Source: Gnetum montanum (lineage: Eukaryota; Streptophyta; Gnetopsida; Gnetales; Gnetaceae). From it: a stretch of DNA of 30,565 nucleotides. The DNA lies in contig MNCI01016033.1 in assembly GCA_015680685.1 (NCBI GenBank), forward strand, positions 163,312 to 193,876, read 5' to 3'. Below are positions 19,937 through 29,815 of the stretch, piece by piece. The stretch's first letter is position 1, and each line of letters starts with the position of its first letter. A program made the position numbers and the translations under genes. The notes below the pieces were generated by a model that was not told the origin of the DNA, ran no database searches, and saw nothing but the letters and a program-made list of their open reading frames with translations.

Positions 19937-22743
19937 ATGCCTATAAGAAGGAGAACCCGCTCAACCATGAGAGAAGTAGCCCAAAGCTGGAAGGGGCGAA
20001 CAAGAACAAGTCGAAGAATCACTAGAGGCAACCCATGCAATGGGACCTCTTTGTGAGTAGCCTAAAATGGAATCTATCCAAAAAATTCTAGAAGAAGAAG
20101 TTTCTACTAAACAATCACAATGAGGATAAGTGCCTAGACCTACACTAAGGCTTGAGGTCATTTTGACTCAAGTCTACCTAAACATCATTAGGTCCTGAGA
20201 GACCCAATGATCAGTCCTTCAAGAGATCAAGTTCAGGCCATTCCATAAGCAAGTTCTAGTGGATGTCAAGACTCAGTTACAAACCTCTCCTATGTAACCA
20301 ATAATCACATCTAGTGGGGAATGGTACATGGAAGAGACATATCTCTTCTAGAGTAATAAAAAGTCAAGGTTCATTGCAAAAATCAAGGACATTCAAGTGT
20401 TCTACTTAGTAGAAGCTATCGCATAGGCACATAGGTTGCTTAACACTAGGAACAACTGGCAAAACTATCCACGAAGGGTGATCTTGAGGCCAAGAAAAAG
20501 TGGACCTAGCAATGCTATGAGGTTGACCATAAGGAGTACGATGTGCTCACATTGGCAAAGTGAATTTATTTTAAAATTGCAGCCTATCACCTCAATCCAA
20601 TGGTGAGGCCAAGTAAGGTGACCACCTTCTTTACTTGAGCATGCACTACTCTAAGCAAGAAATTTCTTGTCAACCCTCCACAACTGATCTACTTACAAAT
20701 TAAAAAATGCTTTAAGGAAAATAAATGTGGAAGGAAAACCTTTCCCTTTTTGTGCCTCATCCGAAAACTTTGCAAAAGGATAGGCATGCTTATTTGGCCT
20801 CATGGTTCGAGATCATGAAAGATAAAATGCTAACAACAACCTAATAAGAGGAGCAACTACCACCAACACCCACTCAAGAAACAATGTTGAATGCCCATGC
20901 AACCATTGAGCATCTCTGCAAAATCCAAGAATAGCTCTTGAGAAAACAAGAGCAACGTGCAAGAATGAGTGTGAAGAATCCATCTATATATCAACCAATG
21001 ATGAATCACCTTAATAAGGTCACCCAAATAGTTAACCAGATGGAGAGAGGTGGTCAAATCTTCACTACTGAATCAATGTAGTTGCTCATGAGGTCAGATC
21101 CCAAAGCTTGAGAGGTGACAATGTGTTTTTTTCAACATCATTTATTCTTAGAAATCTTTGGGAATGCCACCACCTTCTTAGTGCATTTGGAGGAAGGCAA
21201 AGGGGCAACTATCTTAGTGATGCAACACCAAGGGTAGGAAATAGTAGTTGAAGTTGTTGCTGACCATGTTGCTAAAGCATTATATGCATCCATAGTGTCT
21301 GTATTGAACATATCTACACTTCAAGATGTGTAGATGTTTGTCAACATGGTCAACGAAAAGTTAAACGTAGCCTAGCATGAAGAGTTTCTAAAACAACTGG
21401 TGGGAACTAGGCAACCAACTTCAAATATCTTTGACTTTCTGGAAGACATCATCACAACCCAATTAAAGCTACTAAATGCAAGGGTCAAATGCATTATTTT
21501 GGAGGGGCAACCTGAAATGGCCTAAGAACAAAATCAATGCTTGACCGCACAGGTTGCTGAACTACATGCTTGACTTGCAAATCCTACAATCCTTAACCCA
21601 ATAATAACAAGAGATGAAACTTTCAAAAAACTTCAAGAAAAATTTTAAAAGTTTGAGAAGGGCATAGTTACAACCATCTTCAACCAATCCATAGCTAAAG
21701 TAAAAACATATTTAATTTATAAGGACTTGGCACAAATGTGCCAGGAGAACAAGATGTTGACCATACAAAATCATCACCTATGCAATGTTGATGCTCAGAA
21801 GGACCAAATATAGGAATTTATTCATCAATAATAGGAGCAACCTACTAGGGTAAACACTAAACTAAGGAGATTGACCATAGAAAATTGAAATCTATTAATG
21901 AAGAAAGTGTGTGCCTTGTGCCAGAAGTCTACCATTGAAATTGCTGCCTAAAAATGAGGCTCTAAAGTTTGAAAAAGTGAAGAATCACTACAAGGACTAG
22001 GTTAGCTTGCAATAGGAAGTCAATGAAAAGCACATTCATATGGAAAAGGTGAAAATGAATGAAGCCCTCCAGCAACTCCAACAAGAAAGAGAAGTTTGGC
22101 AACCCATCATTAATGGGATCGACACCTACAACAAAGTAAAAATCTACTTAAAGGAGTTGCAAATTGAAAAAATGACAAAATATATGGAGTTGGCCAATCT
22201 TCGATATGAAAACCTATCAATGCTGACTACCAAATGACTATAGTCAGATTTGGAAAAGTATGTGGCTAGCTCCTTTCTATTATACAAGGCTGAGTTCAAA
22301 CATGACAAAGACAACAAGTAGAAGCTTGAACTGCAAATGCTAAACTTAAAGTTCTTAAAGCATAGTTTAGAGATCAACAATCAATCATTGAGAACCTAGC
22401 CAAATGGATGAATGACTACCAAACACTAAAGAACATAGTCAAGGTGTTTGAGATTGAATGAAAATAGTTTGCTACCTGGTTCATCAATGCAAAAGAGTTA
22501 TTTCCGGCAATCCCATGTCCCTGGGATGTGCTCATTCTAACCCACATTGGCAAAGCTACATGGATGGTACATGATCCCAAAAGTAAGGAGGAGAAAATGA
22601 AAGCATTGCTGGATGCATTTTTCCTCTTGCCTAAAGTTGTAGTAGTAGTAGGAAAAATGTAGCCACCTCAACTACTACTCATGCATGAAGCCAATGAAAG
22701 TCCCTCGAAACCTTAGGAGCCACCATCACCTAAGACTATCTAA
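19937..22743 (+). pseudogene. envelope-position ORF of the Athila-like element, coiled-coil protein
   Basis: A long decayed ORF lies between pol and the 3' LTR, the place of the 'env-like' gene in Athila elements. A likely start is ATG at 19937, giving a very basic N-terminus (MPIRRRTRSTMREV). At 20570-20815 the reading KVTTFFT, then KKFLVNPPQLIYLQIKKCFK and FPFLCLIRKLCKRIGMLIWP resembles the 'putative plant transposon protein' domain found in such ORFs. From 20854 to about 22450 it is Gln, Glu, Leu and Lys rich with coiled-coil spacing (LLRKQEQRARM, LNKVTQIVNQME, and similar). The C-terminus at 22470-22743 has WFINAKELFPAIPCPWDVLI and a Pro/Ser-rich tail. I saw no clear signal peptide or transmembrane helix, so a true envelope role is unproven. 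Several stops and frameshifts are present. Confidence 0.65.
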
Positions 22744-22983
22744 TCTTCTCCACTATAGTTCATAGCATCAAGGAACATGTTGTTCAATTTTGAAGAGTTT
22801 TTTTATGGTGTTCAATTTTGTGTCCTAAACATTGTCATCTTCTTATAATGTGTTGATCTGTACACCTAGGCACTCAATTTTTTCCTAGGTTAGTCAGTGT
22901 GTTTTGTGTGAGAAAAGTCAGTCAATAATCTCATACCTTCCTAAATTTTGTAAAGGAAATCAAGGATGAGTTTTCATTTAGTC
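22744..22983 (+). other. 3' untranslated region before the purine tract
   Basis: No open frame. It separates the end of the envelope-position ORF from the polypurine tract. Confidence 0.5.
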
Positions 22984-22992
22984 ATGGGGGTA
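22984..22992 (+). promoter_or_regulatory. polypurine tract
   Basis: ATGGGGGTA lies immediately before the 3' LTR, the expected place and composition for priming of second-strand synthesis. It is short, but the G run ends two bases from the LTR start. Confidence 0.6.
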
Positions 22993-23900
22993 TGATGAGT
23001 CACTTTCGGTTGGCTTCGTCGACAAGGCCTCATCGACACGACCTCATCCCTAGTCGATGCGGCTTAGTTGACATATCTTATCATGTGTGGACAACGCCTC
23101 ATCAACACGGTGTTGGTTTTCAACTATAAATATGCATCTACCAATCACATTTATGATAGGATAGATTGTAGTTGTAGTGAAGCTCTTGTGGTTTTTTCCA
23201 TTTGAAAGTTAGAATTTTTCTCCCGAGTGCTCGTAGCAAGAGTCATTGTGTATGTATCTTTATTCGAGCATTGTTGTACCTGAGCATGATAGTGTGTGTG
23301 GTAATAAAGATAAACTTTCTAATAAACCTTGTAGCACTTTGGATAAATTAAATATTTTATTTATGCATTTAATGTTTTCAATTATTTATTAAATTTTTTC
23401 TAGGAATTAAGTTAATGAACCAATTAAGCAAGATAGATTAAAAGCATAAGTATGGTGACTTTGAGTGTAACACATATTTGCTTGGTAATCCCAATAGTGT
23501 TATTGCTTGGTACACCTAGTAGCATAGCACTTGGTCACCTAGTAGTGGATACGTGGGTTTAGGACGTGTATGGAAAGTGGGATTGGATGCTTATGTTAGG
23601 ATTAGTTAGACATTAGTTAATTAGTTAAAGTAAATTAGTCAATCTAATTACTCTATCTTCTTTTAAGCATCAAAACCATATAAATACAAAATGATAAAAA
23701 TCATATTCCTCAATTACACTTAACCATACCATTTTATGTCACAAGTGTAATTGGGAAGACAATGATTGACCTTAAGGCAAGATTCACTTCCTAGAGGACT
23801 AGCGCACTAAAAATGATAAAGTCCACAGAATTCGATTGGATTGCACATGAATGCTTTGTGATTCATATGGTTGGGTGTAGGGGTACCTCACCACTCATCA
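22993..23900 (+). repeat. 3' LTR of the Athila-like element
   Basis: It pairs with 10494-11402. Its U3 keeps several CpG-containing copies of a GTCGACAAGGCCTCATCGAC-type repeat (23018-23100) that are mutated in the 5' LTR. A TATAAATA box lies at 23125-23132, and AATAAA near 23302-23307. Confidence 0.93.
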
Positions 23901-24235
23901 AGCTCTTATCCCATTGAATTTCTACCAATAAGCAATCCACTACCTCTAAAAGATGGAGTATTTGAATTCTACTCTATCTACTATACTAAGAACTTAAACA
24001 AATAATAGTTTAAGTTTACCTAGCTAACCTTTGTATTTGGAGCAACATCTTTATCAACTAAAGTCTACAACCTAGGTCCTAATTGTTACATAACCAAAGG
24101 ATTTGGAAGAGAATTGAAATTTAGTGTTGGGATACTAGGCCTAACATTATCATTCCTATCTACTTCATGACTATTTTATCATCTATCATTATTATATATA
24201 AATCACAAGTCATCAAGAATTCAAGAAAAACCTAT
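23901..24235 (-). other. possible 5' gag and leader of the minus-strand Tekay/Del-like element
   Basis: If the 13.4 kb element landed inside the gag that ends at 10493, the rest of that gag should lie here on the minus strand. The frame reads EVDRNDNV, then PSIPTLNFNSLPNPLV, plausible but not diagnostic. The tRNA-like primer site just beyond supports it; the missing target duplication weakens it. Confidence 0.35.
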
Positions 24236-24247
24236 ACTCTAATACCA
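24236..24247 (-). promoter_or_regulatory. possible initiator-Met tRNA primer site (minus strand)
   Basis: Reads TGGTATTAGAGT on the minus strand, 10 of 12 matching the common plant primer site TGGTATCAGAGC. Its place upstream of the minus-strand gag fits the Tekay/Del-like element. The LTR edge next to it does not show a clear CA. Confidence 0.45.
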
Positions 24248-25550
24248 ACTTATAATTCTCTCCTAATTCATCCTATGATGGGAATTCATTACATAGGCAA
24301 AACCACTCACTCAAGTAAATGTCATGGAAAAACAACTACAATTGAATGATATTCGTGAGTGAAGCATGGAAAGGAATATGAAATGATCAAAACAAAATCT
24401 TTCTAAACATCTCTACACCATGATAATATGAATCATGACCAAATGAATAATAAGAAATATAAAATCAAATATCAATATACATATTATTACATATGAGAAT
24501 ATAATTGATTCGATCTCACAAATAGAGTTATTCATGTACACAAAGAAACCACATATTATATTAATAATTCATAGCAATATGAGATATATCATTATCCATA
24601 AGTAAAACTCAAATAATGCAAGTAAAAGATCCAACATCACAAATCTATAGTACTCATAAATTATGCATAAATATCAAATTCTACATCCTATTATAGAAAC
24701 ATAAATCATAAACACATAGTTTTGCTACTAAGCCCATGACCCTCCTCAAAGCACCTTATGACATGAAAATAAAATGGGATTAGTATAACTAAATGAGAAT
24801 CCTTGGGAGCTTTCCCAATAAACCTAGAATAATGACCATAGATAAGGGATAGAATAAGAGCACTTCATCTTACAAAAACATATGAACAAATAGCACATAA
24901 TATCTCACATAATAACATAGTGATCATATGACAAGGAAATTGTATAATCATACAACATAGCAAAACATGCTCTCTCACAACCACCAACTAATCAAGTACA
25001 ATGATAAGACTAACACATACCATAATATAGTATGGATCACTCCTAATAAGCATCTAAATTCTTTTAGAAATTAAAAATGTTTTAATTTGAAAGAGAATCA
25101 AGCATGAAAAAGAAAGACACTTTTTTTATTCAACAACAAAATCAAAGTACAATTCTAGATGAACATATAACAAGAATATGGAATAAGATCAAAAATAATC
25201 ATCTTTCACTCTTATAATCCTCAATCACAATGCTCAATATGAGCAATCATTATTAGCCTCATAATTGAAACATACTCTATTTTCCATTATTCATTCTTCA
25301 TCTCTTTCTTTCCACTCTTTTTCATTATTATATGTGATAAGAACTTAATTAAGCAAAGCCAAAAATGAGATTTGGCCATCCAAATGGATGGACTCACATT
25401 TGATGTTGATGTCTCACTAGTTGTTGGGAATCCATAGGTGTCCCATAAATGGACTTCACAAGGGTAAGAAACATTGGTGCCTACTATAAGGAGGATCCAC
25501 TTGTGAATTCTTTGTAGCATGGCATTGTAAGTATGTGAGGTTAAACTTAT
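24248..25550 (-). other. candidate 5' LTR of the minus-strand element
   Basis: By position, the LTR of the minus-strand element should run upward from the primer site. The stretch is AT-rich and without pol similarity, as LTRs usually are. No second copy was found in the window to prove it, because the 3' end of that element is missing. The upper boundary is a guess. A minus-strand frame at 25287-25520 is open but unrecognised. Confidence 0.3.
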
Positions 25551-26354
25551 CTTCTAGTGATAGTGATGGTTGTGTGATATAAGGTATTTGATTAGGATTT
25601 CACTTATGTAAGTGTTGACTCTTTAAGATTCAAGGTTTGTTCATGAAAAATCCTTCTTAATTCACCTTACTTGTACTTTTATTTTGATTATTTTAAAACT
25701 CTAATTATTTTTCCATTTCTCTAGGCTCTTTTTCCTAGCTCTTAGTTCATAGGACATCACCCAAGATAACATTATAATTTTTTTATTGTCTTTCTTTTCT
25801 TATGTCTTGTTTGGTTACTCGGTTTTTCAAATGTGTTTTTGTCTTTGATTGTGATCCTGAAGGCCATCAAAGGTAAGTTTGACATACTAGAAGTAAAAAT
25901 TATAGTCTTTTGCATTCTAGTATATGCACTAATGCATCATCTATGTCAACCACTAGTACATCCTTTGTGTTAGTGATCCACTATAATTAGGGGATGCCCT
26001 CCAAATCATTCCCCATGTATTTTCACTTTATATTTCTCAATTTCTTTGTTTCTAGTACCATAAACAAGAAAAAGTCAACTTGATTTTTACTACAAGGTCT
26101 GATTTTATGATTTTTTTGAATACTTTCTTCCTAGTTCTTCTTCTCATGTTGTTGTTGTGATTCAAGCCTTGGGTCTTATAACTCAATTGTGGGGGGAATT
26201 CATTAATCTAGATATGTATCTAGTAAACTTGGTAGTTATTTAAATATTTCTACCTTAATCCTTGTGTACCCATGCATGAAATTACACAATTCAAAGAGCA
26301 TTACATTATAAGCAAAAGTTTTGCATTAACATATGAATATGGTTTTGAGTTGAT
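25551..26354. other. unassigned AT-rich DNA
   Basis: No recognisable coding sequence. A G run at 26190-26196 looks like a polypurine tract, but no LTR start follows. Confidence 0.5.
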
Positions 26355-26640
26355 CTGATATAGCAATTGTAATCTAATTATATACTATGTCCATCTAAAT
26401 AATAATAATATTAATTATGTACTATCCTATCTAGAATTTGATCAGCGAAGGATAAGAAAAAATGATCCTTATGTACTATAGTATTTCACATTCTATAGTT
26501 AACAAAGACTCTTTACTTGTTTTCTTTTTTTGAAACTACCATAAAAGTATCCAAGTAGAGTTATATATTAGATAGATAAGTCCTTTATTTAATAACTTCT
26601 CTACCTTCTTTCTAATAATTTCTTGAATCATGGATTTTTA
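26355..26640 (-). pseudogene. Athila-like RT fragment, minus strand
   Basis: Reading downwards from 26632: IQEIIRKKVEKLLNKGLIYL, then RVFVNYRM (for 'R-V-C-I-D-Y-R-K', with Asp changed to Asn), then HKDHFFLSFADQILDRI and YYYLDGH. This is the order and wording of the same blocks in the 13.4 kb element's RT (KDHFPLPFVDQVLDTI, YYYSFLDGYSG). So it is a distant, older relative in the opposite orientation. Stops and frame changes are frequent, and the homology fades below about 26355, before the catalytic FMDD box. Confidence 0.72.
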
Positions 26641-27260
26641 TTGTCTATGTCTTTACTCCACAAATTTTTTCATTTGATTAGTGTATATATTGTGTTGACA
26701 AATATAAGATATGAACATTTAATATCCTTATGTATCTAAGAATTACATTTTTATGTTCTTTAAGCTTCTTTTTAATTTACATTTTTGTGGACATGCAAGT
26801 TGTGTATTAATAATTACAGTTTTGCTATAGTCAATCATCACATACTCAAGGTTCTTAGGTAGTTTAACTAAGTCTAGTTTCTCCTCCTTGCCATTTGTTT
26901 TAACAACTAATATTTCAAAGCCTCACTATTCAATACAGTTTCTATACTTATTAATTTTTTAGTTTCATCTAGATTTTAGAAAATGTTAACTGATTATTTA
27001 GGATCTCTCATACTTATCTCCATCTCTTTCAATCTAACATTATACCATGTGAATAGTAATTAACTTTATATTTTATAATAACTAGACCTATCAAGTATTG
27101 GAATCCTTGAACTCTAATTATAACATTTTCTAATATTTCCTCAAAATGAACTATGAAATTATTTATCATAACCAATTTATTATCATAGGAGGTTAAAAAA
27201 TGATCTACCTAATTTCTCATCTCCATCATTCATGATGATACTAATACTTGGTCCTAAATA
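26641..27260 (-). pseudogene. probable protease-to-RT stretch of the same minus-strand element
   Basis: At about 27063-27150 the minus strand reads FEEILENVIIRVQGFQYLIG, comparable to the 'G-I-V-E-D-V-L-V-K-V-x-x-F-x-x-P-x-D-F' block of Athila proteases. The rest is too decayed to assign. Confidence 0.35.
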
Positions 27261-28429
27261 CACTAATCCTTGAAATTTACTATTATAAATTAAAAATTCT
27301 TTGATGATTGTGTTAAGATCATTGTACTTTTTATATAGTTTTCTCTATATTAGTTAAGTGGTTATCCAAGAAACCTCATACTATATTTGATTTTCTCCTA
27401 CTCTCACTACTTGATGTGAAGCCTACCTCAATAGATTATAAAAGGATCCATTCCACAAGCTTCCTAAGCATATTAAGCTTAGAAAACAAGAATGTAATGA
27501 AATGGAGAAAATTTACATTTTTATAAAAGAACCTCTCAAAATATAGAAAAATCAAGATTAAAGAGCCAAGCCCAACTCACACCTCTCCCAAGGATATTAG
27601 AGACCACACATGTTCCTTCTCAATATCTTAATTGCTCAAAATGGAGCCAAATCTTAAGACAATACACTTATAAGATATTCCCCTAATCTCTCTCAAGTGG
27701 TCTCCTTTATATCTCACTCAAATTCCTTACACATGCTCTCTCTTTAAAACTAACATTTTCTTCCTTCAAATTAGCATGCCTAAACTTATGCCTTAGATGC
27801 CTTTTTTTTGGTGTGACCTTTCATCTTTCATTTAATTTAAAAATACAAATTAATTTATATTCTCCACTAGAGTAAACATCTTATGATTAGAAGAGATATC
27901 TTGCGCAAACATTCAGTATAAGCATCTAGCTTCTCTATCTTACAAAGAAGGCATCTATACTCCAAATAAGATGTTTATTCTAGTAGTACCAAAAATAAAG
28001 ATGCATGTTTTGAGCTCTATAACCTCTGATCACCTTCAAATAAATCCATACTTACTATAGAATCTTCTAAGCTCATCAACATAGGCTCAAAACACACACC
28101 CTAAACATGACAAAACTTTAAGGAATTATCATAAATAAGGCCAACATAAGAATACATACTCAAATAACACACACACACACAAGGGTTGGGTAATGTTCTC
28201 ATAATCACATTTGATTTTTTTATTGGAAAGTTAAGGTTTAGAAACTTTATGCTAATTAGGAAAACAAGGTTCATGTCAAGAATAGGATATGTCATATATA
28301 GGATGCTAAAGATTTAATTTCTAAATCCCATTAGATTTTATGGATTTGCCATTATTAGGATTTAGATTTCCTTGTTATCTTCCCTACATGTGTATTTTTG
28401 TAGGTTTTTGGATCTATGATGACATCTTG
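27261..28429. other. unassigned AT-rich DNA with a short AC microsatellite
   Basis: No gene-like content. A dinucleotide (AC) run lies at 28167-28181. Minus- and plus-strand frames of 60-75 codons near 28101-28567 look random. Confidence 0.5.
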
Positions 28430-28830
28430 GAGGCTAGTGAGACATCTTCCTTGAGATCTAGGATGTCAAAGGAGACATCTAGAAACTTTAAGAGATGTCT
28501 AGGATATTTGATAGTCATCCTAAGTGAGATGTCTCACAAGAGTGTGAAAAATGTTAGTTGGGTGTAAGCCATCTCAATAAATGTTGAGATGCCTCAAACC
28601 ATTTAAGGCACTTTTTAAAACATTTTGAGATGCTTTTGATAAATTTGAGGCACTCTCTAATAAGTTTTTGTGGTGCTTTTGGAAAATTTGAAATGCTTCT
28701 GGAAAATTTGTGGCATTTCTACAAAGACATCTCTAACGAAGATGAGACATCTTAGTTGAGATGTTCTAAATAAGGCTAAGACATCTCAACCATGGTGTAG
28801 ATGTCTTAGGTTAGGATGAGACATCCCACC
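28430..28830. repeat. cluster of short GAGATGTC/GACATCTC direct and inverted repeats
   Basis: Over 400 bp, variants of GAGACATC and its reverse complement GATGTCTC occur more than a dozen times (for example at 28440, 28470, 28493, 28529, 28722, 28745, 28777, 28799 and 28820). A middle part (28580-28710) repeats GAGATGC, GAGGCACT and TGGAAAATTTG. It can be read as a degenerate tandem or inverted array and could fold into several hairpins. Origin unknown. Confidence 0.6.
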
Positions 28831-28849
28831 TGCCATCACTATTTCTTAG

Positions 28850-29815
28850 TAAAGTAGACAAGGATCAAGATACTAGCTCATCCAATATTCAATGCTTGAA
28901 GTATGAAGAATGGAGACACAAGCAATGGAAATGTCCACTTCATAAGGTATCTAAGGGGAAAGATGTGCAAACAATGAAGGTGAAGGAGACATCAAGCGAA
29001 GCTCTTTAGAAAGATAATCGTAATGCTCCAAAGATTAAAGAATATTATGAATTGAAGTCTTATGTGTTCATAGGGAATGTAAATAGAAAAGATGATCTAA
29101 ATAGAAAAATGTTATTTTGGATTAGAGCTAGATGTTTACTTAGTGGGAAATGGATTAATATTTTGATTAATGGGGAAGTCTAAGAAAACGTTATTTCTTC
29201 TATGGTATTTTCTACATTGGATTTGGTAACCAATCCTCATTCTAGACCTTATAAAGTGCATTAGTTTTCTTGATAAGTTTTTGAAGAGGTGAGGGAACAA
29301 TGTACTTTAAAATTTAAATTTAGATGTTTTCATAATTTTGTGAAGGATGATGTACTTTCAATATATTATGCTAATGTAATTCTTTGTTGACTTTGGAATT
29401 TTAACAATAGTGCTTAGTTTGATAAAGTAAGAAATGTATCAAGTGTAGCTAGATCTGATAGAATCCATGAGTTGATTCCCATGATATTAAATAAATGAGG
29501 TAGCAAAGCTTACTTAATGCTTCCTTAAAAATTTTGGGAGATAGGAAATATATTAAGTAAAATGATAAAATAGGTTTTGGATTTTTTGTTGTATCAATAG
29601 TTGCTTCTAATTATGATGATGTGTAGGTTGAGATACCTACAGGCATGATAAGCTTGAAGTAGAAATTTTCCAAGGTATTCAAAGAGACATTAAATGGATT
29701 ACAAGCAATGAAGAATGTAAAGAATAAAATTAATTTCATCCCTAATGCTACTATTCCAATAAGAAAGCATACCAAATGACACTAAATCAATAGGCAAAAT
29801 TACAAAGACAAGCAA
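28850..29815 (+). pseudogene. chromovirus pol fragment (protease to start of RT)
   Basis: A sense-strand gypsy pol of the CRM/Reina/Galadriel chromovirus kind, distinct from the other elements here. At 29110-29230 it reads RARCLLSGKWINILING, then ENVISSMVFSTLDLV, following the 'C-x-x-x-I-D-x-G-S-x-x-N-V-x-S-x-x-x-V-x-x-L' protease layout. The catalytic Asp is Asn (AAT, 29169-29171), and a stop follows. HSRPYKVH parallels 'H-P-x-P-Y-x-x-x-W'. At about 29665-29800 KVFKETLNGLQAMKNV, then INFIPNATIPIRKHT corresponds to the linker ahead of RT ('L-P-x-G-L-P-P-x-R-x-I-x-H-x-I-D-x-x-P-G-x-x-x-P'). The reading ends exactly where the next LTR begins, so that LTR interrupted this pol. Confidence 0.78.

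Larger units (their letters stand above)
10494..23900 (+). mobile_element. 13.4 kb Athila-like Ty3/gypsy LTR retrotransposon, nearly complete
   Basis: Two long terminal repeats (10494-11402 and 22993-23900) bound the element, each starting TGATGAG and ending CTCATCA, a perfect 7 bp inverted pair. The order is LTR, primer-binding site, gag, protease, RT, RNase H, integrase, a spacer of about 2.3 kb, an envelope-position ORF, a purine tract and LTR. The domain order, the size, the FMDDF RT motif, the tRNA-Asp-like primer site and the extra ORF after pol all fit the Athila lineage. Every coding part carries stops and frameshifts, so it is dead. The flanking 5-mers (AAATT and AGCTC) do not match, so no target-site duplication is visible. 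Confidence 0.88.

Noticed and set aside
26190-26200. GGGGGG-AATT as a polypurine tract
   Set aside because: No LTR-like TG start follows and no second LTR copy was found, so there is nothing to tie it to an element end.
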